Notes under the pieces: generated by a model
What the model was told of the DNA's origin: nothing
Database searches by the model: none
The model's input: the letters and a program-made list of their open reading frames with translations, nothing else
Made by a program: the position numbers and the translations under genes
NCBI RefSeq assembly: GCF_900230185.1
Contig: NZ_OCSR01000001.1
Span: 1,488,001 to 1,552,000, forward strand
DNA: 64,000 bases
Source: Burkholderia sp. OK233
Lineage (GTDB): Bacteria > Pseudomonadota > Gammaproteobacteria > Burkholderiales > Burkholderiaceae
Direction of reading: 5' to 3'
Shown: piece by piece, positions 28,059-36,167 of the stretch
How positions within the stretch are numbered: the first letter of the stretch is position 1
Layout of the letters: every line of letters starts with the position of its first letter

Positions 28059-29255
28059 TCACCGTGCCAGAATCAGGCTGACATTGCTGCCGCCGAACGC
28101 AAACGAATTGCTCATCACGTACTGCGGTCCCGCGCCTTGCGGCAGAAAGCGTTCGGTTTCGACCAGGTCGAGCACCGGCAACGCGGGATCCGCATCGCCG
28201 TCCCACAGATGACGCGGCAGCGGCACGGGTTGCGGCCCATTCGTGCGCGCCAGCGTCAGCCATGCGAAGGCGAGTTCGGTCGCGCCCGCCGCGCCGAGTT
28301 GGTGACCCGTCAGCGGCTTGGTGCCGCTCGTCGCCACGCCCTTGGGGAAGACACGCGCCATCAGCTTCGCTTCCATGTCGTCGTTCTTGCGTGTCGCGGT
28401 GGCATGCAGATTCACATAGCCGATCGCCGACGATGCGACGCCCGCGTCGGCCAACGCTGCCTGCAACGCGAGTTCGCCGCCCACACCTTGAGGATCCGGC
28501 GAGGAAATATGATGTGCGTCGCTCGATTCGCCGACGCCCGCGAGTCGTACTGCCGCTTCTTCGCGGCTCATCAGGAACACGGCTGCGCCTTCGCCGACGT
28601 TGATCCCGCAGCGATTGCGGCTCATCGGATTGGTGCGTACGCCACTGGTCGATTCGAGCGAGGCGAAACCCTGCACCGTCAACTCGCACAGCGAATCGAC
28701 GCCCCCCACCACCACGGCGTCGCACAGTCGTAATTGCAGCAGACGGCGCGCCGACGCAAAGGCCTTCGCGCTCGAGGTGCAAGCGGTCGAGATCGTGAAG
28801 GCCGGGCCCTGCACGCCGAGCGCGGCGGCGGCGAACGGCGCGGCGGTGCCGATCTCCATCTGCCGGTAATTGAAGTTGGCGGGCAGGTTGCCTGCTTGCG
28901 CCTGATAGACGAACGCGGCTTCGGCCGCTTCGATACCCGACGTGCTGGTGCCGAGCACCACGCCGATCCGATGCGCGCCGTAACGCTCGCGCGCCGCGTC
29001 GACCGCCGGCGCGATCTGCGTCAGCGCGGCCAGCAGCAAGCGGTTATTGCGACAATCGTACCGTGCGAGCCCGGCAGGCGGCGCCCGATCGAGAGGCGTG
29101 AGCACGCTGCCGACAAACGCTTCGCCAATGCCCGTATGCGCGTGCGCCATACCGGGTGCGTAACCCGCGACAAGCGCCGGGATGATTGCATCGAGGTCAC
29201 CGCCGAGCGCATTGATCATGCCGAGCGCGTGCAAATAAACTGATGGCGCCTTCAT
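28059..29255 (-). CDS. Beta-ketoacyl-ACP synthase (FabF-like) 3, aryl polyene cluster
   Basis: This is a 398-residue ketosynthase with Cys in ISTACTSSAKAF near residue 159, His in VNLHATATRKND, and His in TKPLTGHQLGAAGA. HATAT replaces the usual HGTST, but the His itself is kept. The N-terminal MKAPSVYLHALGMINALGG lacks the usual VVVTG start of FabF, a feature of the ketosynthases that handle unusual starters. ATG 29255 overlaps the exporter stop (ATGA). It could be the priming enzyme that joins the aryl starter to the first malonyl unit, but this is inference. Confidence 0.9.
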   Translation of the reverse strand: MKAPSVYLHALGMINALGGDLDAIIPALVAGYAPGMAHAHTGIGEAFVGSVLTPLDRAPPAGLARYDCRNNRLLLAALTQIAPAVDAARERYGAHRIGVVLGTSTSGIEAAEAAFVYQAQAGNLPANFNYRQMEIGTAAPFAAAALGVQGPAFTISTACTSSAKAFASARRLLQLRLCDAVVVGGVDSLCELTVQGFASLESTSGVRTNPMSRNRCGINVGEGAAVFLMSREEAAVRLAGVGESSDAHHISSPDPQGVGGELALQAALADAGVASSAIGYVNLHATATRKNDDMEAKLMARVFPKGVATSGTKPLTGHQLGAAGATELAFAWLTLARTNGPQPVPLPRHLWDGDADPALPVLDLVETERFLPQGAGPQYVMSNSFAFGGSNVSLILAR

Positions 29256-31663
29256 GCGGCCCTCCTTGATTCCGATGGCATGCCGATCGGCGCGAGCAGC
29301 ACCGATACGAGGATGCCGAGCGCGAGCGTGGCGCCAAAGCTCTTCAGCGCGGGCATCGCGCTCATGCCAAGCATGCCGAACGACAGCAGCGTGGTGGCCG
29401 ACGACAGCAGCACGCCGGTCCACACTGCGCCGAGATCCGCGTCCGCGCGCAGGCAGCCTTCGCGCAGAAACACCGCATAGTTTGCGCCAACGCCGAGCAC
29501 CAGCATCAGCGCGAGCCAGTTGAACAGGTTGAGCGGCACGTGGACGTAGCCGAACACCGCGAGCGTGACGGCGACCGCGAGCAGCACCGGCAGCGTCACG
29601 GCAATGCCGCCGCGCGCGCGGTAGCGCAGCATCAGCAGGACCAGCACGAGCGCGAGCGCACCGCCGAGCCACCACCCGCTATCCACGCGATACGCGCCGA
29701 ACAGCTTCGAGACGCTCGCCGCCTTGTCGACGAATACGACGCCGGGCAGCGCCCGCGCGGTGGCGATCAGCGCGGGTTCGTTCTGCGGCGTCACGCCTTG
29801 TGGAATCACGACTGCCGCATACGCTTTGGTAGCCGAATCGACTTCACCTAGCCACAGATGCCTGTAGGGCTGCGACCACGGTGCCGCGAGCCACGTGTCG
29901 AGCGTAAGCAGCGGCTGCGGTTTCGCATACGTGGCGAGCCAGGCATCGGCGACTTCGTCTTTAAAGCCCGCCTGCAGCAGCGTCGCGCGCAATGCCGCGG
30001 GGTCGTTGAATACGTGCTGCGCAAGCAATGAGCGGTCTTCGTTTTGCTGTTTAGCGGACGGCACGAAATGCGCCACCGACTGATAGCTGCCGACCTTGTT
30101 CGCCGTGCCGTTCAACCCGTCGAGCTTCGCGCCCAGCGCTTCCGCGCGTTGCAAGACGATTTCCGGCGTCTCACCGCGCACGACAAAAAACTGCGCGCTG
30201 TTATCGACACCAACCGCCGCGCGCACCTTGTCTTCCTGCGCGACCAGCGAAGGATCACGCTGGATCAGCAGATGGATATCGTCGTCGCTCGTCAGACGTA
30301 ACCAGCCGGGAATGGCAACGATCACCAACAGCGCCGCGACGAACCATGCGCGCTTGCCGCCGATCGTGCGATGCCAGACCGTCAGCACACGCGCCGCGCC
30401 AGCGAACAGGTGCTGCGGGCCGCGCTTCGGCGGGCGCGTGAGCAGCGCGGGCAACAACCACAGCACGGAGGCATACGCGGTCACAATGCCCGCAATCGCG
30501 AAGCATGCAATCTGCTTGAGCGCGGGGAACGGCACCCACGTAAGGATCGCGTAGCCAAGCAGGCTGGTGGCAAGCGCAACCGTCAAGGCCGGGCGCACTG
30601 CACGCGCACCGCGGCGCGAATCCCAATCGCGCCCCGCGCCGAGATAGACCACGAAATACTGAATCGAATAATCGACCGCTTCGCCGATCAGGCTCGCGCC
30701 GAACACCAACGTCAACAGATGCAATTGACCGAACACCAGCATTGTCACCGCGAGCGCACAGACGATGCCGAGCGCCGTCGAAACGAAACCGAGCAGCAAC
30801 AGACGCGGCGAGCGGAACACCCACATCATCAGCAACGCAATCCCGCACAGCGACGCGACGCCGATCAGATGCACCTCATGTTCCGATGCGCTACGTGCCG
30901 ACTCCGCGTAGAACACCGCACCGGTTCTCGCCACCGACACGTCAGGAAACGCCTGCTTCAAGGTGCTTTCACCTTGCGCAAGCGCGGCGAGCACGGCGTG
31001 CTGCGTTTTCGATTCGTAGGCCGAGCCCGGCAGCGTGGCGACGATCAGCACGCCGGTCGCAGCGCCGCGATGCGACACCAGCATGTTGTCTTCGAGTTCG
31101 AGATTCGACGTGGCGAGCGGCAAACCGCCGAGCCAGTGTTCGAGCCAGCCGAACGGATCGTCGCCGAGCGGCGTGGTCAGGCCGCCGTGCAATGGGCTGT
31201 AGATGCGCTGCGCGAGTGCGTCGTGCAACGTAGGGCTTGCAGCATTGCTCTGCGCGAATGCCGTGCGGTCAGCGGGCGCCAGCAAACCGAACCGATACGG
31301 CATATACAACGCGGCGATCTGCGACAGATCGAACGGCGGCAACTCCGCCGTCACCGAGCCGAACGCTCCGCTCTTCTGCAACGATGCGCCGAGTTGTTTC
31401 GCTGCCGCTTTGGCGTGCGCGTCATCGTTGCTGGTGACCAGAAAAACCGTACGGTCGCCCAGCGCACTCGCCAGCGTATCGACCGCCTTTTCGGCGACAG
31501 GATCCGCTTCCGTGGCAGGCAGCAACGCCAGCAGATTGGTCTGCAGCGGCGAAGGTCCCGCGAAACGCCAGCCGCAATACAGCGCCGCGGCGAGCGCGAG
31601 CAGCAGCCACGCGGCGCGCATACCCCACGCCTGTTTCGCGGACCGCTGTTGCAGCACCTGCAT
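29252..31663 (-). CDS. MMPL/RND-superfamily exporter, aryl polyene cluster
   Basis: The 803-residue inner-membrane protein follows the MMPL layout. It has one N-terminal helix (MRAAWLLLALAAALYCGWRF), a large periplasmic domain, five helices with FGASLIGEAVDYSIQYFVVY, a second periplasmic domain, and five further helices with MLVLGVGANYAVFL. The Asp in AVDYS and the matching polar position in GVGANYAVF are the proton-relay sites of this class. ATG 31663 overlaps the LolA-like stop (TAATG). It should move the lipid-linked polyene or its precursor out of the inner membrane, working with the LolA-like carrier. Confidence 0.9.
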   Translation of the reverse strand: MQVLQQRSAKQAWGMRAAWLLLALAAALYCGWRFAGPSPLQTNLLALLPATEADPVAEKAVDTLASALGDRTVFLVTSNDDAHAKAAAKQLGASLQKSGAFGSVTAELPPFDLSQIAALYMPYRFGLLAPADRTAFAQSNAASPTLHDALAQRIYSPLHGGLTTPLGDDPFGWLEHWLGGLPLATSNLELEDNMLVSHRGAATGVLIVATLPGSAYESKTQHAVLAALAQGESTLKQAFPDVSVARTGAVFYAESARSASEHEVHLIGVASLCGIALLMMWVFRSPRLLLLGFVSTALGIVCALAVTMLVFGQLHLLTLVFGASLIGEAVDYSIQYFVVYLGAGRDWDSRRGARAVRPALTVALATSLLGYAILTWVPFPALKQIACFAIAGIVTAYASVLWLLPALLTRPPKRGPQHLFAGAARVLTVWHRTIGGKRAWFVAALLVIVAIPGWLRLTSDDDIHLLIQRDPSLVAQEDKVRAAVGVDNSAQFFVVRGETPEIVLQRAEALGAKLDGLNGTANKVGSYQSVAHFVPSAKQQNEDRSLLAQHVFNDPAALRATLLQAGFKDEVADAWLATYAKPQPLLTLDTWLAAPWSQPYRHLWLGEVDSATKAYAAVVIPQGVTPQNEPALIATARALPGVVFVDKAASVSKLFGAYRVDSGWWLGGALALVLVLLMLRYRARGGIAVTLPVLLAVAVTLAVFGYVHVPLNLFNWLALMLVLGVGANYAVFLREGCLRADADLGAVWTGVLLSSATTLLSFGMLGMSAMPALKSFGATLALGILVSVLLAPIGMPSESRRAA

Positions 31664-32358
31664 TACGGCGCTCCGAGCAGGCTGCGCTCGGCCTGCGTCG
31701 GTTCGGTCACCGCCGCGCTTTTCGCAAAGTCGAGTTTCGTGATGTCGCCGTTCGCGAGCGTGATGCGCAAGCTTTGGAGATAGTCGCCACCATTCATCTG
31801 CAAACCTTTGATCGACTGCGCGATCTGCGGCTGATTCGGCGTGAGTTGCATGCGCCACTGCGCGGCGCTGCCTTCGGCCTGTACGTCGAATTGCGAGTAC
31901 AGCGCCGACAGATCGCCGCCTAGCATGGCGCGCATCATCTTCGAAACCTGCGCGACGCCGCGTGTGCCCTGGGCACTGTGAGCGGTCACGCGCTGGCCGT
32001 TGGCGTCGACTTCGGCGACGCCCGCGTCGGTGATCACGTAGGTGGCTTTGTACGGCGTGTCGATCTGCCAGATCACGCCACGATCGCGGAAAAACAGCAG
32101 CGAACCCGTGCTGACGAGCGGCTGCTTCATCGCGGCGAGCGTTTGCGTTTGCGTGAATTGCGCGCGGACGCCCTTGGCCTGTGCGAGATGGGAGGCGATC
32201 TGCGAGACGAGTGCGGGGTTGCCGGCGGACTGTGCGGTTTCAGCCGCAGACGCCACCGCCGGCCATGCTGCCAGGCTTGATACGCTCATCAATACGCTTA
32301 GCGCGCCTAGCACGAGAAACCCTCCCGCTGCCACACCGCGCAAGTTCATCGTCCCCAT
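31663..32358 (-). CDS. LolA-like periplasmic carrier protein, aryl polyene cluster
   Basis: The 231-residue protein has an N-terminal signal peptide (hydrophobic FLVLGALSVLMSVSSLAAWP, cleavage near ASA). A LolA fold follows: VRAQFTQTQTLAAMKQPLVS, GSLLFFRDRGVIWQIDTPYK, YVITDAGVAEVDANGQRV, then a final DLQSLRITLANGDI-like block. LolA carries lipoproteins across the periplasm; this relative is expected to carry the polyene lipid. ATG 32358 has GGAG at 5-nt spacing; an ATG three codons on (32349) overlaps the thioesterase stop and is also plausible. Confidence 0.88.
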   Translation of the reverse strand: MGTMNLRGVAAGGFLVLGALSVLMSVSSLAAWPAVASAAETAQSAGNPALVSQIASHLAQAKGVRAQFTQTQTLAAMKQPLVSTGSLLFFRDRGVIWQIDTPYKATYVITDAGVAEVDANGQRVTAHSAQGTRGVAQVSKMMRAMLGGDLSALYSQFDVQAEGSAAQWRMQLTPNQPQIAQSIKGLQMNGGDYLQSLRITLANGDITKLDFAKSAAVTEPTQAERSLLGAP

Positions 32359-32777
32359 ACACGCTCCAGCTTTTCGAATACGACGGGCGGTGACACGAAC
32401 TGCAATTCCTGCGTCGCGGCATCGACCGCGACCTGGATCGTGTAGCCCTTCGTCAATCGCGTACCCGATGCGCAGTCGACAATTTCATAGCCTATCTTCA
32501 GGCGGTTTTCGTGTTCGAGCAGTTGCGCGCGCACTTCGAGCGCCTGGCCGTAGGTGGCCGGGCGCACGTACTTCAGATGCGCCTCGACGATCGGCCACAC
32601 GTAGCCCGAGGCCTGCATCTCGCGGTAGTCGTAATCGAAGACGCGCAAGAGCGCCGCGCGGCCGATCTCGAAGTACTTCAGATAGTGGCCATGCCAGCAC
32701 ACGTTCATCGCGTCGACGTCGTGAAACGGCACTTCGACCGTCGCGCTGGCTGTCAGCACTTTAGGAGAGCCGGTCAT
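32346..32777 (-). CDS. 4HBT/YbgC-type acyl thioesterase, aryl polyene cluster
   Basis: The 143-residue hotdog thioesterase contains VPFHDVDAMNVCWHGHYLKYFE. The Asp of HDVDAM aligns with the catalytic Asp of the 4-hydroxybenzoyl-CoA thioesterase/YbgC family, and the His/Tyr and helix EIGRAALLRVF follow. ATG 32777 overlaps the ammonia-lyase stop (ATGA). The role is probably release or editing of acyl chains on the ACPs, as reported for the thioesterase in other aryl polyene systems. The natural substrate is not readable from sequence. Confidence 0.88.
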   Translation of the reverse strand: MTGSPKVLTASATVEVPFHDVDAMNVCWHGHYLKYFEIGRAALLRVFDYDYREMQASGYVWPIVEAHLKYVRPATYGQALEVRAQLLEHENRLKIGYEIVDCASGTRLTKGYTIQVAVDAATQELQFVSPPVVFEKLERVWGR

Positions 32778-34381
32778 ACGTGCGAGCCTCCCCGATAGTC
32801 GTTCAGCAAATCGCATGCGGCAATGCGCGCAGTCAGCGCGCGCAGGTCGCTCTCCAGCGCGCGGTCTTCGTCGACGAACGGCGACTGCGCCGTCACGCTA
32901 TCGATGAATGCCTGCAACGGTGCGGGAACCGGCGTGGTGCTGTCGATCTTCAACCGCAGGCGCGCGGCTTGCACCGTCGCCAGCGTATGCGCGGCGGCGA
33001 CCTGTTCGGTCAACTCGAGCACACGCAAACAGTCACGCGCAGCGATCGTGCCCATGCTGACCTTGTCCTGATTGTGCGCTTCGGTCGAACGCGAGAACAC
33101 GCTAGCGGGCATCGTGTTCTTCAACGCTTCGGCCGTCCATGCGGACGACGAAATCTGCACCGCCTTGAAACCGTGATTGATCGCGGCACGCGCGGGTGCC
33201 GCACCCGACAGATTGCGCGGCAGGCCGTTGTTAAAGTTCACGTCGACCAGCAATGCGAGCTGACGGTCCATCAGATCGGCGAGATTGGCGACCGCGACTT
33301 TCAGCGAGTCCATCGCGAACGCGATATGGCCGCCGTAGAAGTTGCCGCCGTGCAGCACCCGCTCGTTGTCGGGATCGATCAAGGGGTTGTCGTTCGCGCT
33401 GTTCAGTTCGTTCTCGACGTCGCGGCGCACCCACGACAAGGCATCGCGCGCAACGCCGATCACATGCGGTGCACAGCGAATCGAATAGCGATCCTGCAGG
33501 CGATGCCCCGGCGTATCGTCGCGCCCGCTCAGATCGTCGCGAATCCACGCCGCGGCTTCAGCCTGGCCTGCATGCGGCTTCACTTCGAACAGCATCGCGT
33601 CGAAGTGTGCGGCACGGCCGTCGAGTGCGACGGTGGAAAGCGCCGTGAGACGTGCGGTGAGGCGCGTCAGATGATCGGCACGCGCAAACGCGAGACAGGC
33701 GAGGCCGGTCATCACTGCGGTGCCGTTCATCAGCGCGAGGCCTTCTTTCGGTGCGAGCGTGAGTGACTCGTGACCCAGTTCGGTCCAGACTTCGCGCACG
33801 TTGCGCAGACTGTCTTCGAACATCACATCGCGTTCACCAGCGAGCGCGGCGGCCACATACGAGAGCGGCGTCAGATCGCCGCTTGCACCAACCGAGCCTT
33901 CCGACGGAATGCGCGGCAACACGCGATGATTGATCAGATCGGCAAGGCGTTCGAGCAACACCGGGCGGACGCCGGAGAAACCGTAGGCCAGCGAGTTGAG
34001 TCGCGCGGCGATCACCGCGAGCGTTTGCGCGTCGTCGAGATACTGGCCCATTCCGCAGCCGTGGTAACGCGTCAACTGCAACGGCAAGGCCTCGACGAGT
34101 TCCATCGGCACGTCGACCACGCACGCATCGCCATAGCCGGTGTTGACGCCGTACACGGTCGCACCCGATGCCAGATGCCGGCGCAGAAAATCCGCGCCGC
34201 GCTGGATGCGCGCACGCCACGCCGGATCGGCGCTCAACGCAACCGGTGCGCGATGGTGGGCGATCGCGACGACTTCTTCGATCGTCAGCTTGCGGCCGCC
34301 GATCGTCACCGCCTGCGCGTTTTCACCCGCGTTCTCATATGCGCTAGCGTTCGGCGCGTCGATCAGATCATGTTCGGCCAT
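32774..34381 (-). CDS. MIO-dependent aromatic amino acid ammonia-lyase (HAL/PAL/TAL family), aryl polyene cluster
   Basis: The 535-residue enzyme carries the Ala-Ser-Gly that forms the MIO cofactor in SVGASGDLTPLSY near residue 165. It also has the catalytic Tyr in TVYGVNTGYGD, NDNPL, and the C-terminal TEAHNQDKVSMGT. The substrate-choosing pair after the first Tyr loop reads Tyr-His (LTRYHGCGMG, about residues 104-106). As I recall them, the known pairs are Ser-His (histidine), His-Leu (tyrosine) and Phe-Leu (phenylalanine). Inside this operon the likely job is to make an aryl-acrylate starter from an aromatic amino acid. ATG 34381 overlaps the upstream gene by 14 bp. It is not a hut pathway gene: no hutU, hutI or hutG is nearby. 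Confidence 0.9.
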   Translation of the reverse strand: MAEHDLIDAPNASAYENAGENAQAVTIGGRKLTIEEVVAIAHHRAPVALSADPAWRARIQRGADFLRRHLASGATVYGVNTGYGDACVVDVPMELVEALPLQLTRYHGCGMGQYLDDAQTLAVIAARLNSLAYGFSGVRPVLLERLADLINHRVLPRIPSEGSVGASGDLTPLSYVAAALAGERDVMFEDSLRNVREVWTELGHESLTLAPKEGLALMNGTAVMTGLACLAFARADHLTRLTARLTALSTVALDGRAAHFDAMLFEVKPHAGQAEAAAWIRDDLSGRDDTPGHRLQDRYSIRCAPHVIGVARDALSWVRRDVENELNSANDNPLIDPDNERVLHGGNFYGGHIAFAMDSLKVAVANLADLMDRQLALLVDVNFNNGLPRNLSGAAPARAAINHGFKAVQISSSAWTAEALKNTMPASVFSRSTEAHNQDKVSMGTIAARDCLRVLELTEQVAAAHTLATVQAARLRLKIDSTTPVPAPLQAFIDSVTAQSPFVDEDRALESDLRALTARIAACDLLNDYRGGSHV

Positions 34382-36167
34382 GTGTGCCTCGCTTGGGGCT
34401 GGCCCAGAAATCGAAGAAATTGAACCATTGATAAGGTGCCTTGCGGCAATAGTGCTCGAGGCGCGCCGCGTAACGCTGCGCCCACGCGGCAAGATGCTGC
34501 GCGCGTTCGCGGCGCGGCAACTCGATGCGCTCGGCGAACGGTTCGAAATACAGACGATAGCCGTCGCGCTCTTTCAGGCAGAAGAACAGATAGACAGGGC
34601 AGCCCAACGCATGCGCGAGCACGTAGGGGCCTTGCGCAAACGGGGCGGTCGAGCCGAGAAATTGTGCTTCGGTCGTGCGGCCCGCTTCGTGTGCCGGCAC
34701 GCGGTCGCCGACGATCACCAGCAGCTCGCCCGCATCGACGCGCTCCTGCATCATCATCGCGGTCTCGGGACCGAAATCGCTGACTTCGAGCAGGTGCCGC
34801 GCGAACTGGCTATTCGCCGACGCCAGTACGCTATTGAAGCGCCGCGCGTGTTCGGTGTAGACCACGGCGGTGACTTTGGCGTAAGCGCCCTGCGCGGCGA
34901 GCGCGCGGGTCATCTCCAGATTGCCGAGATGCGCGCCAATCACGAGTGCACCTTTGCCACTTGCCACCAATGCTTCGAATGCCGAAGGATCTTCGAATTT
35001 GACGTCGGCGTTGTTGACACGGCCGGACCATGCCGCGAGCTTGTCGAAGCCCGATTGCGCGAACGCCAGCATGTGGCGATAGGCGGACAGCCAACCCGGG
35101 CGCGGCGTATTGCCGTGCGGTGCGGCCTCGCCAAGACGCGTGAAGTAGTTGCTCGACGCCTCGCGCGCGGCGCGGCCCGTCAGCAGAAAATACGCGACGA
35201 TCGGGTGCAGCCAGAGCGCGGTGAAACGGCGGCCGAACAGCTTGCAACTGAGCGCGAGCAAGGACATGCCCAGATGGCTGCCGCGTTCGGCGATCCGCCA
35301 CCAGTCCTGGGGGCTCGGTTCGCGTGGTTCAGCGTGCTGGCCGGGTTCGCGCAGGGTGCTCGCCTTGCCCGGTTCGTCCTGTTCGCCCTGTTTGACCGCC
35401 TCACTTGCGATAGCCGGACGGCGCGGCATCACTTTGTGCGCGAGCAGCATCGGCAGACGCCACAGCATGCCGAACACGAGCCGCGTGTGGCTGCAGCTGA
35501 TGCGCACGTTGTCCCACAGCACGTCGAAATGCGAAACACCATCGGTTGCATAGGTGACACGCGTCGGAATCGAGCGGAACGCAGCGCGCCGCCAGTACAG
35601 ACGCACGAGAATTTCGATGTCGAAGTCCATACGCGTCGGCAGTTGCACGCTGTCGATCAGCTCGCAGGCCAGCGCAAGCGGATACAGACGGAAGCCGCAC
35701 ATCGAATCGCGGATCGTCAGTGAGAGCGTTTCGATCCACACCCACACGTGCGTCAGATAACGGCCGTAGAGGCGCGATTTCGGCACGCTCTCGTCGTAGA
35801 CCGGGCGGCCGAGGATCACCGCGCCCGGTTCGGCAAGCGCTGCTTCGATGAACTGCGGTACGTCCGTCGCGTCGTGCTGGCCGTCGGCATCGATCTGCAG
35901 AGCGTGCGTGTACTCCGCGGCGCGCGCGGCGCGCAGTCCCGCCATCACCGCCGCGCCCTTGCCGCCGTTCACCGGCAAACGCAGCAGCGTGAGTTGCCCC
36001 GCGTACTGTTGCGCGAGCGAAGCGAGCACCTGCTGGGTCGCCTCATCGCTACCGTCGTCGACGACAAAGATCGGCAAGCCGTGCACCGCGAGATGGGCAA
36101 CGGTCGCGCCGATCGCGTCCTTGTGGTTGTAAATCGGAATGACGATGCAAGGAGCGAAGCGCATCAT
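34368..36167 (-). CDS. Glycosyltransferase 2 - lysophospholipid/lipid A-type acyltransferase fusion, aryl polyene cluster
   Basis: The protein has 599 residues in two domains. Residues ~1-240 are a GT-A family 2 glycosyltransferase: FAPCIVIPIYNHKDAI, PIFVVDDGSDEATQ and the DxD region LQIDADGQHD near 94. Residues ~300-599 resemble LpxL/HtrB acyltransferases, with the catalytic H-x4-E in IGAHLGNLEM (His near 411, Glu near 416) and VGDRVPAHE. A Gln/Glu/Pro-rich linker joins them. The ATG at 36167 overlaps the ligase stop (ATGA). It would add a sugar and an acyl chain so that the polyene is carried by a membrane lipid, as inferred for aryl polyenes. Confidence 0.9.
   Translation of the reverse strand: MMRFAPCIVIPIYNHKDAIGATVAHLAVHGLPIFVVDDGSDEATQQVLASLAQQYAGQLTLLRLPVNGGKGAAVMAGLRAARAAEYTHALQIDADGQHDATDVPQFIEAALAEPGAVILGRPVYDESVPKSRLYGRYLTHVWVWIETLSLTIRDSMCGFRLYPLALACELIDSVQLPTRMDFDIEILVRLYWRRAAFRSIPTRVTYATDGVSHFDVLWDNVRISCSHTRLVFGMLWRLPMLLAHKVMPRRPAIASEAVKQGEQDEPGKASTLREPGQHAEPREPSPQDWWRIAERGSHLGMSLLALSCKLFGRRFTALWLHPIVAYFLLTGRAAREASSNYFTRLGEAAPHGNTPRPGWLSAYRHMLAFAQSGFDKLAAWSGRVNNADVKFEDPSAFEALVASGKGALVIGAHLGNLEMTRALAAQGAYAKVTAVVYTEHARRFNSVLASANSQFARHLLEVSDFGPETAMMMQERVDAGELLVIVGDRVPAHEAGRTTEAQFLGSTAPFAQGPYVLAHALGCPVYLFFCLKERDGYRLYFEPFAERIELPRRERAQHLAAWAQRYAARLEHYCRKAPYQWFNFFDFWASPKRGTHGRT

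Noticed and set aside
32774..34381. Histidine utilisation (hut) pathway gene
   Set aside because: The MIO lyase is embedded and translationally coupled in the polyene operon, and no hutU, hutI or hutG is present.
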